From Chryseobacterium sp. CH25 (GTDB lineage: Bacteria; Bacteroidota; Bacteroidia; Flavobacteriales; Weeksellaceae), in NCBI RefSeq assembly GCF_004119455.1, contig NZ_NRQT01000003.1, positions 186,001 through 250,000 of the forward strand: a stretch of 64,000 nt of DNA, in the 5' to 3' direction. The notes beneath the pieces are model-generated. The model was not told the origin of the DNA. It was given only the letters and a program-made list of their open reading frames with translations, and made no database searches. Of this stretch, positions 56,608-64,000 are shown piece by piece (positions within the stretch are counted from its first letter, which is position 1; every line of letters begins with the position of its first letter). The position numbers and the translations under genes are program-made.

Positions 56608-57171
56608 TTACTTTCCGTTAAATGTGGACATGGTATTACTGATTCCAGCAAATACAAAAGAGAGACTGGCTTTTGAAAAAGTATCTATTCTTTCTGTAAG
56701 TTTTTCTGTTTCCTCTTCATTCCATGTTCCTAATACATAGTCTACCTGGCGGCCCGCAGTAAAGTCCGCTGAAATTCCAAAACGAAGTCTTGCGTAGTTC
56801 TGAGTCTGTAAAACTTCATTGATATTCTTAAGCCCGTTATGGCCTGCATCAGAGCCTTTCCCTTTCATTCTAAGGGTTCCGAAAGGCAGTGCCAGATCAT
56901 CAGTAACAATCAGTACATTTTCTAAAGGAATATTTTCTTTCTGCATCCAGTATCTCACAGCATTCCCTGATAAGTTCATATAGGTATCCGGTTTCAGAAC
57001 GAAAACTTTTCGTCCTTTATACTTTCCTTCTGCCATCCAGCCAAAATTAGCTGTATTAAATGATACTTCAAGTTTCTCAGCTATTTTTTCAGCGACTTTA
57101 AAGCCTATATTATGTCGTGTATTTTCATATTCTGAGCCTTTGTTTCCGAGCCCAACGATTAAATATTTCAT
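56608..57171 (-). CDS. pth: peptidyl-tRNA hydrolase
   Basis: Recycles tRNA from prematurely released peptidyl-tRNA. The 187 residues show the start [22 protein letters not shown] with the catalytic His20, [24 protein letters not shown] (Asp) and [12 protein letters not shown]. Length normal. Monocistronic by context: a terminator lies before it (57204-57235) and one after. Confidence 0.97.
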   Translation of the reverse strand: MKYLIVGLGNKGSEYENTRHNIGFKVAEKIAEKLEVSFNTANFGWMAEGKYKGRKVFVLKPDTYMNLSGNAVRYWMQKENIPLENVLIVTDDLALPFGTLRMKGKGSDAGHNGLKNINEVLQTQNYARLRFGISADFTAGRQVDYVLGTWNEEETEKLTERIDTFSKASLSFVFAGISNTMSTFNGK

Positions 57172-57199
57172 CAGAAATTTTTTGCAAAATTAAGGGATA

Positions 57200-57235
57200 A
57201 AAAATAAAAAACTCAACCTTAGGAAGATTGAGTTT
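57200..57235 (-). terminator. intrinsic terminator of the lipoprotein gene
   Basis: Stem AAACTCAA (57209-57216) with TTGAGTTT (57228-57235), plus partial inner pairing, then a T run on the minus strand (57210-57200). It lies 22 bases past the stop of 57257-58198. Confidence 0.7.
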
Positions 57236-57256
57236 AAATATTGTTGAAAAACTATT

Positions 57257-58198
57257 TTATTGTGGTTTATAAATATAGTATTTATCATAGCCTTTTGTCA
57301 TGTAAGTCTGTAAATCGTACACATAATTTGTACTCATTACAACAGGAACCGGAATAGGTACTGTAAGATCTGTTACCGACCATCTCTTAGGGTTATTCGG
57401 AGACAGAATTAAGCTTTCTTTATCATTATTTTTAGTAGCTAACAGCCTTGAGATTTTATATCCTTTCGGTAATAAAGTGAACGGGCTGATCTGCTGATCG
57501 TAAGCATAATATTCATAGGCATATTTTTCAGTAGGTGCACCAAATACATTTGGATTATTTGATGTGATAGGTCCTGATATCTTAAGTACTTTAGATACAT
57601 TATCTCCTACGTAAGTATACTCAGCTTTTGAATAATCTGTATATTTAATTGGGCCTCCTTTAACTTCTTCTCCTCTTTCCGTAGTGATAGATTCCAGTTT
57701 TGAAGTAGCAGCATTATATTTTAATGTATAAATATACTTTTCTGAAGCAAATAAAGTTTGAGGACCTGGCTTAGTAGCAGGTGGAACCGGCGGCGGTCTT
57801 CTGAAAACAGAACGGGTTTCAGAAATTAAAGTCAGCTGACTGTTATTTCCATAATTGAACTGTCTTTCATAAGATATACTGTCTTTATCCAGTTTTCCAT
57901 TTCCGTCAAGATCAAGAAAACCTCTGAAGTTGATTTGGCTAATTCTGTCTCCACTGTACATGATATCGGTAATAGAAGCACTGTCTGTAATTACTCTGTT
58001 CACAAGCAATCCGCTGTACTGATATTCTGCCAGAGTACCTTTAGCTGTTACCTCTTTATATAAAGCTCTTGGGCCACTTAGCCCCTCTGTATTATTCAGA
58101 TCCAAAAGAGGATTCCCGTCTTCATCCAATAAATTTTTGCAGGAATGTATTGAAGAAAAGCCTGCAATTAATAAGATAAAATAGAAAATTTGTTTCAT
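57257..58198 (-). CDS. lipoprotein of unknown function
   Basis: A 313-residue protein with a lipoprotein signal peptide (LLIAGFSSIHSC, Cys20), followed by KNLLDEDGN, an acidic start that fits surface exposure. An EF-hand-like Asp-rich loop, LDLDGNGKLDKDSI, lies near residue 95, and a Pro-rich segment (RRPPPVPPATKPGPQ) near 135. The rest has repeated Tyr-rich strands, as in Rhs-like or beta-sheet repeat proteins (for example SKAEYTYVGDNVSKVL). No domain named with confidence. Confidence 0.75.
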   Translation of the reverse strand: MKQIFYFILLIAGFSSIHSCKNLLDEDGNPLLDLNNTEGLSGPRALYKEVTAKGTLAEYQYSGLLVNRVITDSASITDIMYSGDRISQINFRGFLDLDGNGKLDKDSISYERQFNYGNNSQLTLISETRSVFRRPPPVPPATKPGPQTLFASEKYIYTLKYNAATSKLESITTERGEEVKGGPIKYTDYSKAEYTYVGDNVSKVLKISGPITSNNPNVFGAPTEKYAYEYYAYDQQISPFTLLPKGYKISRLLATKNNDKESLILSPNNPKRWSVTDLTVPIPVPVVMSTNYVYDLQTYMTKGYDKYYIYKPQ

Positions 58199-58320
58199 TT
58201 CCTGGTAATTGATTATTTTTTCACAAATATAATTTTTTTTTGCATAAAAATTATATGATTATTTATATTCTGATAAGATTAACAATAACAGTCCATCTAT
58301 AATTATTTAATAGATAAACT

Positions 58321-58446
58321 TCAGATTCTTAGGCCTGTCATTATATTTTGATATGGGTTTCGATGTTCCCGTACTGTATGAAGTGAAACCAGTAACCTGA
58401 ACGGAATAATACCGGCAATCACATTAAGAAAATAGTTTTTTACCAT
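58321..58446 (-). CDS. possible 41-residue protein or gene remnant
   Basis: An ATG at 58446 opens a 41-codon frame (MVKNYFLNVIAGIIPF...) 17 bases after a TATATTTG element. An overlapping frame over the same DNA, without a start codon, reads RYYSVQVTGFTSYSTGTSKP and further to a stop, and looks more protein-like. This suggests either a short real gene or the remains of a longer one broken by a frameshift. Nothing recognised. Confidence 0.3.
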   Translation of the reverse strand: MVKNYFLNVIAGIIPFRLLVSLHTVREHRNPYQNIMTGLRI

Positions 58447-58462
58447 ATATTTTTAATTTGTT

Positions 58463-58495
58463 CAAATATAATTCAATTTTACACAACACAGGCAA
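58463..58495 (-). promoter_or_regulatory. possible promoter before the 58321-58446 frame
   Basis: Minus strand: TTG (58495-58493), 22-base spacer, TATATTTG (58470-58463). Both parts match the Flavobacteriia consensus and the spacing is within the tolerated range. Confidence 0.45.
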
Positions 58496-58531
58496 TATCA
58501 GCCAACAAATTCTCAAAGAACAAAGCCAATA

Positions 58532-58567
58532 AATAAAAAAAATCTAAAAACATAACGCTTTTAGATT
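58532..58567 (-). terminator. intrinsic terminator of the three-gene secreted-protein run
   Basis: Stem AATCTAAAA (58541-58549) with TTTTAGATT (58559-58567), then a T run on the minus strand. It lies 26 bases past the stop of 58593. Confidence 0.75.
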
Positions 58568-58592
58568 CTTATTTATTATATCGGTATGAAAA

Positions 58593-59331
58593 TTAATAAG
58601 GCTGCAATACAGATGTTGTTAAAACAGACTGTGCCATATCAGCATTAAGGGCTGCTGTATCTACCGCAGTTCCTATACCAAGTGCATTACCATTCAGTGT
58701 TCTGTTTGTACATGCTATTTTAACAGAATATTTGTTTTTTTGGGTAAGATTCTCAAGGGTTGCATTAAGGTTAAAAATCTTATAAGCTCCGCTATCTCCC
58801 TGCAATACATCAGCTCTTACTGCTTTAAGCTTATTATCTACAAAAACACCACAGGCAAACCCTGCAGACGAAGTACCGTTATTTGCTTTTTGAGCAGTCG
58901 TTTGAAATGAGAATGTCACTTTATTAGTAGCATTTGTCACGGAGAAAGTATCTACAGCCTGTGGGATTACAATCCAGCTGCTTGTTAAATCATCATTTTC
59001 ATTGTATGGCACTGGGTTTCCATTGCTATTAAATGTAACTCCCGTTTGATCTGCAACTGTATTAATAGAAAACAGAGACATACTTCCCTGCCCATCAGCT
59101 ATTTTAATATTTTTCCAGTCATTGGCTGACATTGTAGAATTATTATGAAAGATATCTCCGCTATTACCAGCTGATCCTTTCAATAGGTCTGTACCATTGG
59201 TTCTCAGCTCTTTTCTAACATTGATATCTCCATTTACATCTAATTTGTTAACAGGATTTGGAGTGTTTATACCGACCTGAGCCTCAACAAGCCCGATAAT
59301 CAATAAAAATTGAACAAAAATATTTTTTCAT
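58593..59331 (-). pseudogene. secreted protein with LDVNG-type N-terminus (third of three), frame broken in the signal peptide
   Basis: The mature part matches its two upstream neighbours: EAQVGINTPNPVNKLDVNG, RKELRTNG, then a C-terminal domain with ACGVFVDNKLKAVRAD-like order (here FACGVFVDNKLKAVRADVL). The continuous frame begins at a TTG at 59303 that lacks most of a signal peptide. The ATG at 59331 (followed by A6, plus-strand T6 59323-59328) is out of frame: one A less gives MKNIFVQFLLIIGLVEA; alternatively one more A and one more T in the next run give MKKIFLFNFLLIIGLVEA. Either restores export. As sequenced, secretion is probably lost. Confidence 0.65.
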
Positions 59332-59339
59332 AGTTGGTT

Positions 59340-60164
59340 TTACTTTATAATCGTGTTAAACACTTGTGGAATTTCATATACATCTACTTTCAAAGATGAC
59401 TGAGCAATAAAGCTGTTAAGATTGGTACTTGTATTGGTTCCTATCGCCAGCTTTCTGTTAGAAGCATCTCCATATGAGGTAAGTCTTGAACATCCTACAC
59501 TCACGATATGTTCTCCTTTGGTTAGGTTTGCTACCATTCCAATCTGATTATGCGTAAGGAAAGTAAACTGAGCACTACTTGCTTTCAGGTTATTCTGTCT
59601 CAAACTGATCAGTTTATCATCTACGAAAATACCACAGGCATAATCTATTGATGTATCAGGGGTTCCATTGGATGTAAAATTGGCCTGTACTACAGTTTCA
59701 AACTGAAAATATGCTTTACTCTCTGTACTGAAAACCTGGATTTTCTGTGATAGCCCGTTAATTTTTTTAAATGCAGTAAGGTTAGAAAAGTCCGTTCCCT
59801 TTACAAAAGCTGCTGCTTTACCAGTTCCTGATACAACTGGTGGTTGTTCACTATTTGTAAAATCAACTCCAACTTTATCTGAAAAAGAGTTATTAAAAAT
59901 CAAGTAGAATTTATTCGGTTCATATTCAGGAATACGAAGAGTTTTCCAGATAGGAGCATATCCTTCACCCTGAGAAACCAATAACTGGTCATTGTTTCCA
60001 AAAGAAAGTGAGTTGTCTGTAGCATCAAGTACAGCAATTCTGTCTCTTAGATTTAAATCTCCGTTTACATCTAATTTAGCTTTTGGAGATTCAGTATTAA
60101 TACCCACCTGAGCAGAAAGCATCATTCCTGCAGTGAGAAATAAAGTCGATAAAATATTTTTCAT
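59340..60164 (-). CDS. secreted protein with LDVNG-type N-terminus (second of three)
   Basis: A 274-residue exported protein. Signal peptide MKNILSTLFLTAGMMLSA, then QVGINTESPKAKLDVNGDLNLR, a motif seen at the start of many Bacteroidota surface proteins and tail-fibre-like proteins, and QLLVSQGEGYAPIWKTLR. The C-terminal half has the shared segment ACGIFVDDKLISLRQ. It lies 9 bases after the first copy and 8 before the third, so the three form one operon. Role unknown. Confidence 0.75.
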   Translation of the reverse strand: MKNILSTLFLTAGMMLSAQVGINTESPKAKLDVNGDLNLRDRIAVLDATDNSLSFGNNDQLLVSQGEGYAPIWKTLRIPEYEPNKFYLIFNNSFSDKVGVDFTNSEQPPVVSGTGKAAAFVKGTDFSNLTAFKKINGLSQKIQVFSTESKAYFQFETVVQANFTSNGTPDTSIDYACGIFVDDKLISLRQNNLKASSAQFTFLTHNQIGMVANLTKGEHIVSVGCSRLTSYGDASNRKLAIGTNTSTNLNSFIAQSSLKVDVYEIPQVFNTIIK

Positions 60165-60173
60165 CAGTTTGTT

Positions 60174-60995
60174 TTAATTGGATTTATAAGTAACATACTC
60201 AATCACATCGATCTTCATGTTAGATTCTAATGTAAATGCATTGGATGCTCCATTAGAACCTTGAACATCACGGCCTATCGCAAACTGAGAATTTATATTT
60301 GAAGTATTGATCTTTCTACATGCAATTTCAAGATTCTGTACGCCCACCGGAACGTTAAGTTCTGTATAATTAAGAGTAAAGATATAATCCTGAATTCCTG
60401 CTTTTCCGCTATTATTAGTAGATGCAACTCTATCAGGACGTACTGCTACCAGCTTATCATTTCTAAAAACAGCACATGCAAAACGAACATTATCTGATGT
60501 GGTAGATTGTGGAGCTTTCATTTCAATTCCGGTTTGAAACTGATACGTAAGCCTGTTCTTGCCATTTTTAATGGTAAAGGTATTTTTAAGACCATCAATT
60601 TTCACCCACTTGCCTTTGGCAGCATCATTGATATCATCTCCAACACTATTTCTAGAAACACCGTCTCCTTGAACACTGTTAGAAAGAGTGGTAATACCTA
60701 TCTGATCAGATGACAAATATGAGTTGATTAATTTGTACTGTCCCTCTTCCATGAAGGGAACATTCAATGATTTCCAAACAGGGGATTTACCTTCTCCTTG
60801 AGAAACTAAAACCTGTCCGTTTAATCCTGCATTTCCTGCCTGAGTGGAAGTTCCACCTACTCTAAGTTCTCTTCTTAAAGTAGTTTTTCCATTCACATCG
60901 AGAGTAGATTTTGGTTTAGTGGTCCCGATTCCCACCTGTGCGTTGGCGTAGAAAGATAGAAATCCAACTGCACAACTGTATATAATTTTTTTCAT
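60174..60995 (-). CDS. secreted protein with LDVNG-type N-terminus (first of three)
   Basis: A 273-residue exported protein. Signal peptide MKKIIYSCAVGFLSFYANA, then QVGIGTTKPKSTLDVNGKTTLR and GQVLVSQGEGKSPVWKSL, closely matching the second copy. The C-terminal half is a beta-rich domain with CAVFRNDKLVAVRPD. First gene of the operon, with a promoter-like element 12 bases upstream of the start. Function unknown. Confidence 0.75.
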   Translation of the reverse strand: MKKIIYSCAVGFLSFYANAQVGIGTTKPKSTLDVNGKTTLRRELRVGGTSTQAGNAGLNGQVLVSQGEGKSPVWKSLNVPFMEEGQYKLINSYLSSDQIGITTLSNSVQGDGVSRNSVGDDINDAAKGKWVKIDGLKNTFTIKNGKNRLTYQFQTGIEMKAPQSTTSDNVRFACAVFRNDKLVAVRPDRVASTNNSGKAGIQDYIFTLNYTELNVPVGVQNLEIACRKINTSNINSQFAIGRDVQGSNGASNAFTLESNMKIDVIEYVTYKSN

Positions 60996-61006
60996 AATAA
61001 GGACTG

Positions 61007-61014
61007 CAAATGTA
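61007..61014 (-). promoter_or_regulatory. possible -7 element of the secreted-protein operon
   Basis: Minus-strand TACATTTG matches TAnnTTTG and lies 12 bases before the ATG at 60995. No -33 TTG is evident. The rest of the gap to the mfd terminator (about 270 bases) is AT-rich with no gene seen. Confidence 0.35.
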
Positions 61015-61283
61015 CGAATTACGAACCTAAAAAATTCCAGTTATAGCATTTAAACCTATAGAAATAAACACATTACACGATAGAATTATTTATATGAAAA
61101 AGTAGAATTATTTCTACAAGCGCCCATTAAAAAAAACAAAACAGAATTGCACAGCACTTTAAAATGCTTCTATATGGGGATTTAACCTATGTTATTTTCT
61201 CATTAAAAAGTGACTTTAACCCCATTAAAAAGGGGGTAATTCTCATAAGCATGAATATTCTGAAAAAAAACATGATAACAATC

Positions 61284-61323
61284 ACAAAAAACCCTATAAA
61301 AATTTATTCTTTTTATAGGGTTT
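61284..61323 (-). terminator. intrinsic terminator of mfd
   Basis: A 14-bp perfect stem (AAACCCTATAAAAA at 61289-61302 with TTTTTATAGGGTTT at 61310-61323, 7-base loop) is followed on the minus strand by a T run. It lies 43 bases past the mfd stop. Confidence 0.85.
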
Positions 61324-61366
61324 AGTCTCGTTTACAGAAAACTTAGTAAATTTTAAAAACTATATT

Positions 61367-64000
61367 TTAATTATGCTCAATGATCGCTTTCAATAAAATA
61401 TTAACCTCATCTACATTCTTCACTCTTTCTTTTCTCATCATCAGCTGATTCCCTTCTTTTCCGGATTTTTCTTTAAGCTGAGCTTCTGCAGGGTTTCTCG
61501 TCAAATAATTAATGATATGCCTGAATCTGTCTGTCTGATAGAATTTGTCCTGAGGATTACTTGGAAAATACCCTAAAAACACCCCATTTTTCATCACAAT
61601 CTTTTCAAAACCGATATCTGCGGCCAACCACTTTAAAGAAACACTTTTCAGTAAGTTAACTGCTTCTTTCGGTAATGCTCCAAATCGGTCAATCAGCTCA
61701 AATTCAAACTGATGAAGATCTTTTTCATTATTAATTTCTGCTATTTTCTGATACAATAAAAGTCTCTCTTCAGTATTTGAAATATAGAAATCCGGAAGCA
61801 TCAGTTCCAGATCTGTATCAATATTTACATCTTTTACAGATTTGAATAGCTTCTGTCTGTCTTCTTCGTTGTCAAATAGTTTTTCAAAATCAGCATCATC
61901 TTTCAATTCTTCAAGAGCTTCCTGCATCAGTTTCTGATAGGTTTCAAACCCCATTTCATTGATAAAGCCACTCTGTTCTGCTCCCAATAAATCTCCGGCA
62001 CCTCGAATTTCAAGATCTTTCATCGCAATCTGGAAACCACTTCCAAGATCAGAAAACTGCTCAATTGCTTCCAGACGTTTTCTTGCATCAGAAGTCATCA
62101 TATCATAAGGCGGAGTAATGAGATAACAGAAAGCTTTTCTGTTACTTCGTCCTACCCTTCCTCTCATCTGGTGAAGATCTGCCATTCCGAATCTTTGGGC
62201 ATCATTAATAAAGATGGTATTGGCATTCGGGACATCCACTCCACTTTCAACGATCGTAGTAGAAACAAGTACATCATACTTTCCTTCCATGAAATCCAGA
62301 ACATTCTTTTCCAATTGTTTACCATCCATCTGGCCATGCCCTGTAATCACCCTTGCATCAGGCACCAAGCGCTGAATAAGCCCGGCAATATCTTTCAGGT
62401 TTTCAATTCTATTGTTAATAAAATACACTTGTCCATCTCTCTGAATCTCATAAGAAATAGCATCACGAAGCAACTCTTCATTGAATCCTACCAACTGTGT
62501 ATCAACCGGCTGTCTGTTGGGTGGCGGAGTTTTAATAACTGATAAATCTCTTGCCGCCATCAGGGAGAACTGCAATGTCCTTGGAATCGGGGTTGCAGTC
62601 AAAGTAAGTGTATCCACATTATTTTTCAGGGTCTTTAATTTATCTTTTACAGAAACACCAAACTTGTGTTCCTCGTCGATAATCAATAATCCAAGATCCT
62701 TAAATTTAACAGAACTGCTTGCTAACTGATGAGTTCCGATGATAATATCTACCTTTCCGTTTTTCAGATCATCCAGCGTTTCAGACTTCTGTTTGGCCGT
62801 TCTGAATCTATTGACATAACCCACGTTTACCGGGAAGTCTTTAAGTCTTTCCTTAAAACTTCTGTAATGTTGAAATGCCAGAATCGTAGTAGGAACCAAT
62901 ACAGCAACCTGCTTTCCATCTGTAGCCGCTTTAAATGCAGCACGAATGGCCACCTCGGTTTTACCGAAACCTACATCACCACAAACCAGTCTGTCCATCA
63001 CCGTATCTGCTTCCATATCTTTTTTAACATCTACGGTAGCTTTTTCCTGATCTGGAGTATCTTCATAAATAAAGCTTGCTTCCAGCTCATTCTGCAGATA
63101 AGAATCCGGTGTATAGGCAAATCCTTTTGCGGTCTTTCTTTGGGCATATAATTGAATAAGGTCAAATGCAATCTGTTTAACCTTAGCTTTCGTTTTTTGT
63201 TTTAAAGACTTCCAAGTTGGAGAACCTAGCTTACTCAATACAATCTCTCTTCCATCCGGACCGTTATATTTTGAGATTTTATGTAAAGAATGGATGCTCA
63301 CATATAATAAATCTCCGTTTTTGTAAGTAAGTTTAAAACATTCCTGAATCTTTCCATCATTATTTACCTTCACCAGTCCCATAAATTTTCCGATTCCATG
63401 ATCGATATGGGCAATATAATCCCCAATCTTCAGGCTCATCAGATCTTTCAGGGTAAGCTGTTCTGATTTTGCAAAGGTATTCTTAGCTTTATATCTCTGA
63501 TAACGGTCAAAAATCTGGTGATCAGTATATACCAACAATTTATGCCCATTATCTACAAACCCTTCATGTAACTCTGATTTAAAACTTTTAAAAGGAAGTT
63601 CATGTTCCAGTTCTTCAAAAATAGATTCCAGTCTTTCTTTCTGCTTTTCTGTTGAAAAAGAAATCCAGGTATCAAATCCGGCAGTCTGCTTTTCTTCAAT
63701 ATCTTCAATAAGAAGCTCAAAGTTTTTATGAAAAGAAGGTTGTGGGAGCTGCTCCATTTTAATCTCAGCTATTTCCTTCAATCCTTCAATAGCAACATTT
63801 CCGAAATCAACCGTTTTAAATTTTTTATAATCAAATAAAAATTCCTGATCAGAAATAAAAAGATCCTGTGGAGCTCTATGGGCGATATCTTTACTTAAAG
63901 TTTCAAATTTTTCAAGGGATTTCTCATAGAATATTTTAATCTTCTGCATCCCTACCATTCCATTCTTAGAAATCACATAACTTTCCTTAGGCAGTAACTG
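61367..64000 (-). CDS. mfd: transcription-repair coupling factor Mfd (C-terminal 878 codons; start beyond window)
   Basis: ATP-driven translocase that removes RNA polymerase stalled at DNA damage and recruits UvrA. The frame is open to the right edge, so the start lies outside; full-length Mfd is about 1,100-1,150 residues. Visible domains, from the right edge: the end of the UvrB-like region, the RNA-polymerase-interacting domain (LKIGDYIAHIDHGIGKFMGL), the helicase core with DVGFGKTEVAIRAAF, LIIDEEHKFGVSVKDKL, TLTATPIPRTLQ and HQMRGRVGRSNRKAF, and the C-terminal TRCF domain. RecG shares the core but lacks the CarD-like part. Confidence 0.96.
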   Translation of the reverse strand, partial: QLLPKESYVISKNGMVGMQKIKIFYEKSLEKFETLSKDIAHRAPQDLFISDQEFLFDYKKFKTVDFGNVAIEGLKEIAEIKMEQLPQPSFHKNFELLIEDIEEKQTAGFDTWISFSTEKQKERLESIFEELEHELPFKSFKSELHEGFVDNGHKLLVYTDHQIFDRYQRYKAKNTFAKSEQLTLKDLMSLKIGDYIAHIDHGIGKFMGLVKVNNDGKIQECFKLTYKNGDLLYVSIHSLHKISKYNGPDGREIVLSKLGSPTWKSLKQKTKAKVKQIAFDLIQLYAQRKTAKGFAYTPDSYLQNELEASFIYEDTPDQEKATVDVKKDMEADTVMDRLVCGDVGFGKTEVAIRAAFKAATDGKQVAVLVPTTILAFQHYRSFKERLKDFPVNVGYVNRFRTAKQKSETLDDLKNGKVDIIIGTHQLASSSVKFKDLGLLIIDEEHKFGVSVKDKLKTLKNNVDTLTLTATPIPRTLQFSLMAARDLSVIKTPPPNRQPVDTQLVGFNEELLRDAISYEIQRDGQVYFINNRIENLKDIAGLIQRLVPDARVITGHGQMDGKQLEKNVLDFMEGKYDVLVSTTIVESGVDVPNANTIFINDAQRFGMADLHQMRGRVGRSNRKAFCYLITPPYDMMTSDARKRLEAIEQFSDLGSGFQIAMKDLEIRGAGDLLGAEQSGFINEMGFETYQKLMQEALEELKDDADFEKLFDNEEDRQKLFKSVKDVNIDTDLELMLPDFYISNTEERLLLYQKIAEINNEKDLHQFEFELIDRFGALPKEAVNLLKSVSLKWLAADIGFEKIVMKNGVFLGYFPSNPQDKFYQTDRFRHIINYLTRNPAEAQLKEKSGKEGNQLMMRKERVKNVDEVNILLKAIIEHN

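Larger units (their letters stand above)
58199..58592. other. intergenic region with a promoter-like element and a small frame
   Basis: About 394 bases between two minus-strand genes. It holds, in minus-strand order, a terminator (58532-58567), a promoter-like TATATTTG (58470-58463), a 41-codon frame (58446-58321) and AT-rich sequence up to the lipoprotein gene. Confidence 0.5.

Noticed and set aside
62171..63151. Several plus-strand frames of 80-140 codons opposite mfd
   Set aside because: Antisense shadows of the conserved helicase core.
1..64000. CRISPR arrays, tRNA or rRNA genes, insertion sequences, att sites
   Set aside because: No direct-repeat arrays, cloverleaf-like genes, transposase frames or flanking repeats were recognised by eye; a tRNAscan-type search was not possible.

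Overview
The window reads as a chromosomal segment of a Flavobacteriia bacterium, most likely Chryseobacterium or a close relative. The basis is the low G+C content, a SusC/SusD outer-membrane pair, TTG/TAnnTTTG-type promoters, near-absence of Shine-Dalgarno sites, and the protein style of the housekeeping genes. No rRNA, tRNA, CRISPR array, insertion sequence or prophage was recognised.

Layout. 1-4.6 kb: the start of an exported protein, then a SusD/SusC nutrient-uptake pair (minus strand). 5.1-9.9 kb: the conserved rimP-nusA-infB operon (minus), with a promoter, a possible leader peptide and a terminator-like hairpin in front of rimP. 10.1-50.8 kb: a very large surface-polysaccharide locus. 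Its plus-strand part (10.1-35.8 kb) carries ugd, rfbB, rfbA, an ABC-2 exporter pair (Wzm/Wzt type), a complete gene set for a dTDP-3-acetamido-3,6-dideoxyhexose (fdtA, a frameshifted fdtC, fdtB), many glycosyltransferases, an asparagine-synthase-like amidotransferase, an FkbM methyltransferase and two related polytopic membrane proteins. The minus-strand part (35.8-45.0 kb) is a decoration block: an FkbH-like glyceryl-ACP synthase, an acyl carrier protein, two MBOAT/SGNH O-acyltransferase pairs, an acyltransferase-3 protein and a methyltransferase. Beyond it lie more glycosyltransferases, a second acyl carrier protein with a KASIII-type synthase, and two hexapeptide acetyltransferases. 50.8-52.7 kb: a DUF2306 membrane protein and a membrane-anchored AraC regulator. 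53.0-56.5 kb: a carbonic anhydrase / small exported protein / SulP transporter / carbonic anhydrase operon. 56.6-64 kb: pth, a lipoprotein, three tandem secreted paralogues and most of mfd.

How the genes fit together. RfbA and RfbB make dTDP-4-keto-6-deoxyglucose. FdtA, FdtB and FdtC would turn it into dTDP-Fuc3NAc or dTDP-Qui3NAc. Ugd supplies UDP-glucuronate. Glycosyltransferases assemble the repeat unit, Wzm/Wzt exports it, and MBOAT/SGNH and other acyltransferases, fed partly by dedicated acyl carrier proteins, would decorate it.

Most striking observation. At least nine single-base frame breaks lie in eight genes of the polysaccharide locus (17.5-48.5 kb), every one in an A/T homopolymer of 6-7 that would restore a full-length protein if it were one base longer. 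None was seen in the housekeeping genes. This is either a systematic assembly artefact or real homopolymer-mediated switching or decay, and raw reads would decide. A tenth ambiguous case affects a secreted protein at 59.3 kb.
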